From positions 124,001 through 188,000 of the forward strand of contig CASEVJ010000005.1 of the NCBI GenBank assembly GCA_949291365.1: 64,000 bases of DNA. Reading direction: 5' to 3'. Every line of letters starts with the position of its first letter. The first letter of the stretch is position 1. Shown piece after piece: positions 58,103-64,000 of this stretch. The position numbers and the translations under genes were made by a program. A model generated the notes under the pieces. That model did no database searches, had not been told where the DNA came from, and was given only the letters and a program-made list of their open reading frames with translations. This DNA comes from an uncultured bacterium (lineage in GTDB: Bacteria > Elusimicrobiota > Elusimicrobia > Elusimicrobiales > Elusimicrobiaceae).

Positions 58103-59106
58103 TGGACTTGTATGTATCTTTTTTGTTCGTGGTGGCGGTTTTTGCCATTGTACTGATCGCCAAGGGTATCATCATGGTGCGCCAGGCACAGGTGATTATC
58201 ATAGAGCGCTTTGGGAAATTCCACGGAGTGCTCTATCCAGGTATTAACTGGATTATCCCGGTCATGGATAAGCCGCACCTGATGCAATGGCGCTCTTATA
58301 AAGATTATTTAGACGCGTCCGGACGGCCTTATTCCATGCCGTATATGGAAATGCGCAGCATTATAGACATGCGTGAAACCGTGTACGACTTTCCGCGCCA
58401 GAGCGTCATTACAAAAGACAATGCCACCATTGAAATCAGCACGGTGCTGTTCTTCCAAATCACCGACCCTGTTAAGGCCGCCTATGAGGTAGAATCTCTG
58501 CCAGACGCCATTGAAAAACTGACGCAGACCACCCTGCGCAATATTTTTGGTGAATTAGAATTAGATCAAACCTACACCGCCCGCGAAAACATCAACAGCA
58601 AGCTGTTGGTCACGCTGGACAACGCCGCAAATAAATGGGGCGTCAAAGTAAACCGTGTGGAACTGCAGGACATTATTCCCCCCGCCGCCATACGCGAGGC
58701 AATGGAAAAACAGATGAAGGCCGAGCGCGACCGCCGCGCCACCGTTACGGAAGCGGAAGGATTAAAAACCTCCCAAATCTTAAAAGCAGAAGCCGTACGC
58801 GAAGCGGAAATCAAAAAAGCCGAAGGTATGAAACAGGCCGCCATTTTGCAGGCGGAAGGTATTTCCGAGGCCAAAATCAAAGTGGCCAACGCCGAAGCAG
58901 AAGCCGTTAAAATTATTGCCGCTGGCATTGGACAAAGCGCCAATCCGGCCAGCTATCAGGTGTCTTTGAAATACATTGACGCCCTGACTAAAATGACAGA
59001 AGGCAAAGATAATAAAATTATTTATATGCCTTACGAAGCCAGCAACGTGCTGGGAGCCGTGGCCGCCATTAAAGATTTAACCGGCGGCGTACCGCAGGCC
59101 AAGTAA
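58102..59106 (+). CDS. qmcA: SPFH/stomatin-like membrane protein, QmcA-type
   Basis: 334 residues. N-terminal membrane helix (about 5-27), SPFH/Band 7 domain (about 28-200, with Glu-Arg-Phe-Gly-Lys-Phe and Gly-Ile-Asn-Trp-Ile-Ile-Pro near 33-52 and the Arg-Arg-Ala-Thr-Val-Thr-Glu-Ala-Glu-Gly stomatin signature near 215), then an Ala/Glu/Lys coiled coil. Forms large membrane-bound oligomeric cages. Coupled to nfeD (TAATG). Confidence 0.93.
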   Translation: MDLYVSFLFVVAVFAIVLIAKGIIMVRQAQVIIIERFGKFHGVLYPGINWIIPVMDKPHLMQWRSYKDYLDASGRPYSMPYMEMRSIIDMRETVYDFPRQSVITKDNATIEISTVLFFQITDPVKAAYEVESLPDAIEKLTQTTLRNIFGELELDQTYTARENINSKLLVTLDNAANKWGVKVNRVELQDIIPPAAIREAMEKQMKAERDRRATVTEAEGLKTSQILKAEAVREAEIKKAEGMKQAAILQAEGISEAKIKVANAEAEAVKIIAAGIGQSANPASYQVSLKYIDALTKMTEGKDNKIIYMPYEASNVLGAVAAIKDLTGGVPQAK

Positions 59107-59122
59107 TTTTTGGCAGGTTTGC

Positions 59123-59152
59123 AAAACCCCGCTCACACGAGCGGGGTTTTTA
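59123..59152 (+). terminator. Rho-independent terminator of the SirB1-nfeD-qmcA operon
   Basis: AAAACCCCGCT (59123-59133) with AGCGGGGTTTT (59140-59150). Confidence 0.9.
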
Positions 59153-59261
59153 TTTGTCAGTGGCGTCCGTGTATGCCCGGCTCAAATTTATTTTGAAAAA
59201 ACAAAGAACATTTGCACAGCGGAAAATATTCCCTTTATAAACAAAATAGATTTTTAGATTT

Positions 59262-59533
59262 GCACCCCAAGCAGTTGGGGTGCTTCTTGGCTTAACATAA
59301 AAAAGCCCGCTTCCGCGGGCTTTAAATAAGCCAAGACGGGACATCTCCTTCCGGTCATTTCCCTGACGGGAAATGCCTGCAGTCCGGGCTCGCGGTTTTT
59401 GCCTTTCGCCTTCGGCTCAAACAAAAACATCGCTCCGCCTTTCGCTCCCCCGCCGCACCCCAAGCAGTTGGGGTGCTTCTTGGCTTAACATAAAAAAGCC
59501 CGCTTCCGCGGGCTTTAAATAAGCCAAGACGGG
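59262..59533 (-). repeat. Two exact 79-bp direct repeats containing the tRNA-Thr 3' end
   Basis: 59262-59340 and 59455-59533 are identical. Each holds, in the minus direction, the last tRNA-Thr bases (CCCGTCTTGGC), a terminator (GCCCGC/GCGGGC with six T; 59492-59516 in the gene-proximal copy) and a second hairpin GCACCCCAA/TTGGGGTGC. The 114 bp between the copies is GC-rich and unlike anything else in the window. Confidence 0.9.
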
Positions 59534-59594
59534 GGATCGAACCCCGGACCTGCCGCTTACGAAGCGGCTGCTCTACCAGCTGAGCTATCTTGGC
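59522..59594 (-). tRNA. tRNA-Thr(CGT)
   Basis: Cloverleaf on the minus strand: acceptor GCCAAGA/TCTTGGC, D arm GCTCAGCTGGTAGAGC, anticodon stem GCCGC/GCGGC with loop TTCGTAA (anticodon CGT), T arm GGTTCGATCC. CCA is not encoded; the base after the acceptor stem is T. A terminator follows 6 nt later. Confidence 0.93.
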
Positions 59595-59728
59595 AAAATC
59601 GGTTTTAACTACAGATATATTTTACAAAAAACGGACAGAGTTTGCATCGGTTTCTTTCTTTACCATAGAAATCCATACCCTTTCCCGCCACAGGGCCCGC
59701 CGCCCAAAAACGCCTGCATCCCAAACCA

Positions 59729-62077
59729 TTATTTCGCTTCGGGGCGGTAATTAAACGGCGCCTGGCGCAAACGCTGCTCCATTTGCTCCAAACGCAAGTT
59801 ATGCTGATGCGTCTGCAAGAACTCCGGCTCCGTCACCCCTTCAGGCCCGCGGCGATAGGCGTCTATCCACTGTTGGGCGGCGGCTGGATTACGCTCCATC
59901 ATCGCAATACTGGTCAGGTGAACATAGGTGGCCGCATTGACAGGGTCTAACAATAACGAATGCCGGAACCTTTTTTTAGCCAGCTCCACATTTTCTATGG
60001 CTTTTTGTTCATATTCTTCCCGCTGGTAAGCCAGCGGAGCCGACTGGGAAAGCCGGGTAAATAAAACCGCATAGGTATAATAAAATTCCCCATACGCCTG
60101 GTGCAAAAGGGCATGGTTAGGAGAGCGGCGCTCCACCGTATTTAAATCACGCAAAGCACGGTCATAATCATTTAACAAGTCCTGGCCGCTATGCGGTTTT
60201 TCATCGCCCTTAATCGGCGAATAAGAACGCTGCAAATCTTGCGTCTGCCGCAGCACATAGGCCCGGTACTGATAGTAAGACGCTTCCAGCCGGTTATAGC
60301 CAATAGCTTTGGCGTAATACTCCAGCGCACCGTCAAACATACCCCAGCGGGAAAATTCCGCCGCTATACCGTAAAAATGATCCGACAGGAAAAACCCATA
60401 CACCCACTGCAGCGGCAAAATGCTCACTAACAAAATAAACGGCACCCGCGCCCACCGCGCCAGAAACGCCGCCCGCAAATACAGCCATACACCGCCCAGC
60501 GTCAGTGAACACAGCAGCCCCCAGGCCACCGCTTTGAGCAGGCCTTCCCCGGCGTTTTTGACGCCGGTATTTCCGGCGGTCTGCGCAAACATATAAATAT
60601 AGTATCCCGCCAGCCACACTACCGCTGCAGTCAGCAAAACACGCAGGGCATACAGTCCCCACGGCCGCCGAGGCAGGGAAGCGGTCTGCGTTTCTTCGGG
60701 AGCGGCATATTGCGGCATAGACAGCCGGATAATCAGCGCGGCAAACACTGCAAAGAAAAGCCCCGTAGAAGCAAAGCGCATGCTGATATCAAAAAAGTTA
60801 TGTACCAAAATGCCAAAAAACGCCGTAGAATACCCCAACAGCCACCAGGCAGAGGCGTCCCAGCCCTGCGTTTCCTGCCGCGTGCGCATTTTTAATGCGC
60901 AAAAACCGCTGTAAAACACAAAAACAAGCAGCCATAAAAACAGCGCCAGCCCCACCGTGCCGGCGGTGGCCCACTGTTCCAGGTATTCATTTTCGGCGTG
61001 CTGGGTTTCGTTATTATGGGCTTTTTCTATATAGAAAATCTGCGGTTTGCGGTAGGCGGGATAAATCGTTTTAAAACTGCCCACCCCGGTACCCATAACC
61101 GGGCTGTCCTGCACCATGGCAAAGGTGGAAGCCCAGGTATACGCGCGGAAACTGACGGATTGAAAACGTTTGGAAGCGTACACCCCCACCAGCAGCGCCG
61201 CTCCCACCAACAGCACCGCCGCCGATACATTAATCAAGCGCAAATGCTTGCGGGCCCAGCCGCCGGAGCAGTTGGTAAACAGCGCGGCAAAAAACGCCGC
61301 CGACGCGGCAAACCCCAGCCAGGCGCCCTTACTTTCCGTAAAGAACAAATCCATCGCCGCCACACCCAGCAGCACCAGCAGGCGTTTCTGTCTGGTACGC
61401 AAAAACTCTACCACCACGATAAAAGAGGAAAAAATCAGAAAGTCGGCAAAAAAATTGGGATTGGCATGGGTGGAAAAAACGCGCGTACCAAAATATCCTC
61501 TCCACGGCAGTATATCCAGCCCCGGCAGCCAGCGGTCTAGCACCTGCACAAACCCGTACAGACAAGAAATCCACGCCGCCAGCACGACGCATTTGGTCAG
61601 CACGCGCGCGGATTCTTTGTTAAAGCGGTCTAATACGCACAAACCCAGCAAAAAATACAACACATAGCGGAAAAATTCGTCAAACCCTTCCGCCTTATAC
61701 GGGCAAAGCGCATATACCGCAAAATTCCACCCAAAATACGCCACAAAAGGCAGCAGCCACAGCCAGCTGGCGCGGGAAAAAGGCCAGCGTTTTTGCACCG
61801 CCAGCAAAGCCGCCCACAGCGCAATCAATACAATGCCGCCCGTTTGCAATAAAGTAATTTTTACAAAAGCCGTATCATAGGTGCCCATATAGAAACTGAC
61901 CGAAACAAACAAACACAACAGTCCAAGCCCCCAGGCAAGCGCTTTGTCTATGAAACTGACAAACGCATTCCCCTGCCCGGCACCCGCAGATACGGCAGCC
62001 GCCTCTCCCGCCGCATGTTGCACGGGATAAGCAGCGGCATATAATTTCTTCTTATTTTTATTGCTGCGTTTAGCCAT
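59729..62077 (-). CDS. O-antigen ligase/Wzy-family membrane protein with C-terminal TPR domain
   Basis: 782 residues. About 12 membrane helices between residues 40 and 560, with the Wzy_C/O-antigen ligase region around residue 310 (Met-Gly-Thr-Gly-Val-Gly-Ser-Phe-Lys-Thr-Ile-Tyr-Pro) and a large periplasmic loop with His-Asn-Asn-Glu-Thr-Gln. The C-terminal ~200 residues are helical, TPR-like (Tyr-Tyr-Ala-Lys-Ala-Ile-Gly-Tyr...). Either attaches O-antigen to lipid A core or polymerises glycans; the two cannot be told apart. TGA-TACCAT begins 12 nt before the ATG. Confidence 0.82.
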   Translation of the reverse strand: MAKRSNKNKKKLYAAAYPVQHAAGEAAAVSAGAGQGNAFVSFIDKALAWGLGLLCLFVSVSFYMGTYDTAFVKITLLQTGGIVLIALWAALLAVQKRWPFSRASWLWLLPFVAYFGWNFAVYALCPYKAEGFDEFFRYVLYFLLGLCVLDRFNKESARVLTKCVVLAAWISCLYGFVQVLDRWLPGLDILPWRGYFGTRVFSTHANPNFFADFLIFSSFIVVVEFLRTRQKRLLVLLGVAAMDLFFTESKGAWLGFAASAAFFAALFTNCSGGWARKHLRLINVSAAVLLVGAALLVGVYASKRFQSVSFRAYTWASTFAMVQDSPVMGTGVGSFKTIYPAYRKPQIFYIEKAHNNETQHAENEYLEQWATAGTVGLALFLWLLVFVFYSGFCALKMRTRQETQGWDASAWWLLGYSTAFFGILVHNFFDISMRFASTGLFFAVFAALIIRLSMPQYAAPEETQTASLPRRPWGLYALRVLLTAAVVWLAGYYIYMFAQTAGNTGVKNAGEGLLKAVAWGLLCSLTLGGVWLYLRAAFLARWARVPFILLVSILPLQWVYGFFLSDHFYGIAAEFSRWGMFDGALEYYAKAIGYNRLEASYYQYRAYVLRQTQDLQRSYSPIKGDEKPHSGQDLLNDYDRALRDLNTVERRSPNHALLHQAYGEFYYTYAVLFTRLSQSAPLAYQREEYEQKAIENVELAKKRFRHSLLLDPVNAATYVHLTSIAMMERNPAAAQQWIDAYRRGPEGVTEPEFLQTHQHNLRLEQMEQRLRQAPFNYRPEAK

Positions 62078-62083
62078 GTATAT

Positions 62084-62089
62084 ATGGTA
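62084..62089 (-). promoter_or_regulatory. Extended -10 box TGA-TACCAT, leaderless-type promoter of the O-antigen ligase-like gene
   Basis: On the minus strand TACCAT begins at 62089, 12 nt before the ATG at 62077, preceded directly by TGA. Confidence 0.5.
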
Positions 62090-62164
62090 TCAATTTTCAG
62101 ACGCTTTTATGTCCGCCTTGTCTGCAACCCCCTGCAGGCAGAGCCAAGCAAAATGATAAAGACA

Positions 62165-62192
62165 TTGTTTTCCCGGCTTTTTTTGCTATACT
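62165..62192 (+). promoter_or_regulatory. Promoter of the pilin gene at 62245
   Basis: TTGTTT 62165-62170, 16-nt spacer ending TTTTTGC, TATACT 62187-62192 (TGC-extended). The leader is about 45 nt and carries AAGGAG before the ATG. Confidence 0.6.
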
Positions 62193-62244
62193 GTTTTAAG
62201 GGAGCGGAAACCGTCCGCTCACAAGTTGATGTAAGGAGAACAGA

Positions 62245-62733
62245 ATGAAAAAAGGTTTTACGTTAATTGAATTGCTGGTAGTCGTGCTGATTATCGGCGT
62301 TTTGTCTGCTATTGCCTTGCCGCAATATACCACCGCCGTAGAAAAAGCCCGTGCAACAGAAGCGCTGTCTTTGTTAGGCAGCATACGCTACGCGGCGGAA
62401 CGCACCCGCCTGCAAACCAGAAAATGGCCGGTGGACTTTAATTCTCTGGATATTGAAGTGCCCGGCACATTAGATGGCACTGGAACTACTTTTTATACGA
62501 AAAATTTCAAGTTTTCCGCCCAAGGAGCCGGCAGCAATACTTCTAACTACACTATTTCTGCCAGCCGCGCCAATAATGGTACGGCCTTGACCGGAGATTC
62601 CGGTTACACGTTGTCTGTTACCGTAAAATCAGACGGAACATCCAGACGCTACTGCAGCGGAAGCGCAAACCTGTGCAAATCCATCAGTTCAGGCAAATGC
62701 ACCGGCTCCAACAGCACTAACTGTGATTTTTAA
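62245..62733 (+). CDS. Type IV pilin-like protein
   Basis: 162 residues. Met-Lys-Lys-Gly leader, Phe-Thr-Leu-Ile-Glu after the cleavage site, hydrophobic helix ending Leu-Pro-Gln-Tyr, then a globular domain. C-terminal Cys are clustered (Tyr-Cys-Ser-Gly-Ser-Ala-Asn-Leu-Cys-Lys-Ser, Lys-Cys, Asn-Cys), resembling the Cys-x-Gly-Glu-Ser...Cys-Lys-Ser end of the pilin at 23785. AAGGAG ribosome site. A single gene with a strong terminator, next to the phage lysis cassette. Confidence 0.92.
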   Translation: MKKGFTLIELLVVVLIIGVLSAIALPQYTTAVEKARATEALSLLGSIRYAAERTRLQTRKWPVDFNSLDIEVPGTLDGTGTTFYTKNFKFSAQGAGSNTSNYTISASRANNGTALTGDSGYTLSVTVKSDGTSRRYCSGSANLCKSISSGKCTGSNSTNCDF

Positions 62734-62750
62734 CAAAAAACACATAAAAA

Positions 62751-62776
62751 GCCGCCCCTTGTGGGGCGGCTTTTTT
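62751..62776 (+). terminator. Rho-independent terminator of the pilin gene
   Basis: GCCGCCCC (62751-62758) with GGGGCGGC (62763-62770), then six T; also faces the end of the lysis cassette. Confidence 0.9.
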
Positions 62777-62950
62777 ATGCCGTTTCAGCAAATGGTATGA
62801 GAGAAGAGCGAGTAAAAAGTCCGCGTGCTTCAAGCCATTTCCCTTTTCCACCAAGCCCCCTCCCTCCGGCAAAACGTTTCGCGTTCTTCTTAAATGCCCT
62901 TGTTTTCCTCATATGCGGCCACCTTGTCTGCGTTTGCATTTTGCCGCCCC

Positions 62951-63145
62951 TTACTGGCGGCAGATTTCTTTATAGGCCGCCAGCGCACGCAGGTTTTGCA
63001 GATTAAGCCCTTCCACTCCCGCGTCTGCGTAGTCAAACCGCACACGGCACACCGCCGCATTACTTCTGACCGCCGCGCACCCGCTCAAGGCACTCATCAC
63101 GCCCCCGCACAGCATAATCAGCCATAATGTTATCCACTTGTGCAT
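62951..63145 (-). CDS. Rz1-like outer-membrane spanin lipoprotein
   Basis: 64 residues. Hydrophobic signal followed by the lipobox Leu-Ser-Gly-Cys at 20-23, then a short mature tail. It overlaps the preceding gene out of frame by 86 nt, the embedded/overlapping Rz/Rz1 arrangement typical of two-component spanins. Spanins fuse inner and outer membranes in the last step of phage lysis of Gram-negative hosts. The assignment rests on size, lipobox and position. Confidence 0.65.
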   Translation of the reverse strand: MHKWITLWLIMLCGGVMSALSGCAAVRSNAAVCRVRFDYADAGVEGLNLQNLRALAAYKEICRQ

Positions 63146-63269
63146 TTTCTTTTTCCCGCGCTTTCAGCGCTTGGTTTTGCGCGCTTTTGCGTCCGGCGCG
63201 GTACATGACCGCGCCAAACGCCCAAAGTCCGCCGCCAACCGCCGCTACCGTAAGGGCTGTCCACATCAT
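63060..63269 (-). CDS. Rz-like inner-membrane spanin
   Basis: 69 residues. One N-terminal membrane helix (about 3-22), then a charged helical tail (Arg-Lys-Ser-Ala-Gln-Asn-Gln-Ala-Leu-Lys-Ala-Arg-Glu-Lys). Short for an i-spanin but similar in layout. The lipoprotein gene starts inside it in another frame. Its own start overlaps the end of the holin-like gene by 4 nt. Confidence 0.6.
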   Translation of the reverse strand: MMWTALTVAAVGGGLWAFGAVMYRAGRKSAQNQALKAREKENAQVDNIMADYAVRGRDECLERVRGGQK

Positions 63270-63454
63270 TTCCCTTTGCCTACAACGGAGCCGTCGGGAT
63301 TAACCAAAGACAGCGCAGACAGCACCGTCAGGATTTTGGCCCACACCGTGTCATCTTTCTGCGTAGCGGTTAGCTTCACTACCGCTGATACCGCCATCAC
63401 TACCCCGCCAATAATGGCCAGGACATCGTCCCAATGCGTTGTTATCCATTCCAT
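63266..63454 (-). CDS. Small membrane protein, holin-like
   Basis: 62 residues with two hydrophobic segments (about 10-28 and 38-50) and charged ends (Thr-Gln-Lys-Asp-Asp near 31). Size and place between an endolysin and spanins fit a phage holin; no specific holin family recognised. A GGAG site precedes the ATG. Confidence 0.55.
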   Translation of the reverse strand: MEWITTHWDDVLAIIGGVVMAVSAVVKLTATQKDDTVWAKILTVLSALSLVNPDGSVVGKGK

Positions 63455-63456
63455 GT

Positions 63457-63846
63457 TTATTTCTCCTTTATTTCAATGTGCACATAGTCTTTCAAACTAT
63501 CCCACTCCCCGCCCCATTCAAATTCGCTCTCTATTTCCCCCCGCTGCCGCATGAGTTTGGCCAGTGCGTCAAAGCGCTGCCACATCTCCCGAAAGCGCAT
63601 CAGATTGCCCCAATCCACCGGGTACGGGGCCATATCCACCGCGTGGCTGGGCATTTTATTGTGCTTGCTCTGCGGGTAAATCAGGCGGCTGTGGCCGGCG
63701 TCAAAGGCGGCGTTTTGATCCTCCTTGCCCCGGTGCCCGCACAAAACGGCAAAGTCGTACTGTTTGATTAGTTCCCGGCACACTGCCTGCAAGTCCGGAT
63801 GGCACGTGCTTAAACGCTGCTCGCTTGTTTTGCTAAAACCAGCCAT
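63457..63846 (-). CDS. Phage-type endolysin, M15 peptidase (VanY/L-Ala-D-Glu peptidase-like)
   Basis: 129 residues, a single M15 domain. Cys-Gly-His-Arg-Gly at 36-40, then a Ser60-x-His62...Ala69-Val-Asp71 zinc motif and a C-terminal His123 (Tyr-Val-His-Ile-Glu-Ile) give the expected two His and one Asp ligands. Such enzymes cut the peptide stems of peptidoglycan. No signal peptide, as expected for holin-dependent release. The ATG overlaps the upstream stop (TAATG). Confidence 0.85.
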   Translation of the reverse strand: MAGFSKTSEQRLSTCHPDLQAVCRELIKQYDFAVLCGHRGKEDQNAAFDAGHSRLIYPQSKHNKMPSHAVDMAPYPVDWGNLMRFREMWQRFDALAKLMRQRGEIESEFEWGGEWDSLKDYVHIEIKEK

Positions 63847-64000
63847 TATTGCACCCCCTGCGAAATCAGCGTTTTTACATCGGAGCGCAGCTCCGACACT
63901 AATGAAGTCAAATTCTTAATGTCGGCCGACGTTACCGCATACTGCGCGCGGATTTCCGCCAAGGTGGTTTCAGCAGAGCGGATTTTGCTTTTCACTTCCA
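63846..64000 (-). CDS. Coiled-coil protein of the lysis cassette, N-terminus beyond the window
   Basis: The last 50 codons of a gene entering from the right edge: a charged helix (Glu-Val-Lys-Ser-Lys-Ile-Arg-Ser-Ala...Ser-Glu-Leu-Arg-Ser-Asp-Val-Lys) ending Gln-Gly-Val-Gln. Stop overlaps the endolysin start. Too little is visible to name it; small coiled-coil or tail-associated proteins often precede phage lysis genes. Confidence 0.55.
   Translation of the reverse strand, partial: EVKSKIRSAETTLAEIRAQYAVTSADIKNLTSLVSELRSDVKTLISQGVQ

Noticed and set aside
59254..59463. ORF through the tRNA-Thr repeat on the minus strand
   Set aside because: It crosses two terminators and duplicated tRNA sequence; better explained as repeats.
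59262..59533. Integrated mobile element at tRNA-Thr
   Set aside because: Only 114 bp lie between the repeats and no integrase is present; reported as a repeat rather than an element.

Overview
The window looks like a chromosome segment from a Gram-negative, LPS-bearing bacterium with no canonical sporulation or photosynthesis genes. Four separate single-gene type IV pilin-like ORFs (each with GFTLxE and a strongly conserved first 30 residues), diaminopimelate synthesis by DapL, an FeFe-hydrogenase maturase (HydG), secreted coiled-coil and Cys-rich proteins and moderately high GC together suggest an anaerobic, gut-type Elusimicrobiota member. That assignment is inference from gene content; no rRNA is present to confirm it.

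Layout. 0-9.7 kb: a pilin gene running off the left edge, ybaK, a secreted zinc-ribbon-like protein, an RDD membrane protein fused to a pilin-like tail, a small lipoprotein, lipA divergent from a TPR-SpoIID protein, and a membrane-anchored plus a lipid-anchored coiled-coil protein that share a repeated module. 9.7-18.2 kb: hisS-aspS, a secreted metzincin, tRNA-Ala(CGC) with tandem repeats, asnS, hydG. 18.2-23.7 kb: two YfcC-type transporters, a sodium:solute symporter overlapping thiamine pyrophosphokinase. 23.8-35.2 kb: a pilin, dapF-dapL, uppS, lpxK, an LPS operon (acyltransferase, gmhB, DUF3108 lipoprotein, heptose kinase, kdsB) and pyrG. 35.2-45.7 kb: pbpC with its bacterial alpha-2-macroglobulin partner, a porin-like barrel, a pilin. 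45.9-55.9 kb: DEAD-box helicase and ABC-F ATPase, an FtsA-like protein, and the yceD-rpmF-plsX-fabG-acpP-rnc-ankyrin operon. 56-62.8 kb: OmpA lipoprotein, SirB1-like/NfeD/SPFH operon, tRNA-Thr(CGT) with a duplicated 3' end, O-antigen ligase-like protein, a pilin. 62.9-64 kb: a phage-type lysis cassette (coiled-coil protein, M15 endolysin, holin-like protein, overlapping spanin pair) running off the right edge.

Most of the genes serve the envelope: peptidoglycan precursor (dapL, dapF, uppS), peptidoglycan assembly or processing (pbpC, SpoIID protein), LPS (lpxK, acyltransferase, gmhB, hldA, kdsB, O-antigen ligase), phospholipid/fatty acid (plsX, fabG, acpP), outer-membrane and periplasmic proteins, and pilins.

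Two window-wide patterns stand out. First, about fourteen genes have a TAnnnT-type -10 box (often TGC- or TGA-extended) whose first base lies 11-13 nt (mostly exactly 12) before the start codon and no Shine-Dalgarno sequence, which is the signature of leaderless transcripts; other genes have a clear AGGAG-type site. Second, at four loci the 3' end of a gene and/or its terminator is repeated downstream in tandem, degrading with distance (pbpC tail, tRNA-Ala, tRNA-Thr, pilin terminator).
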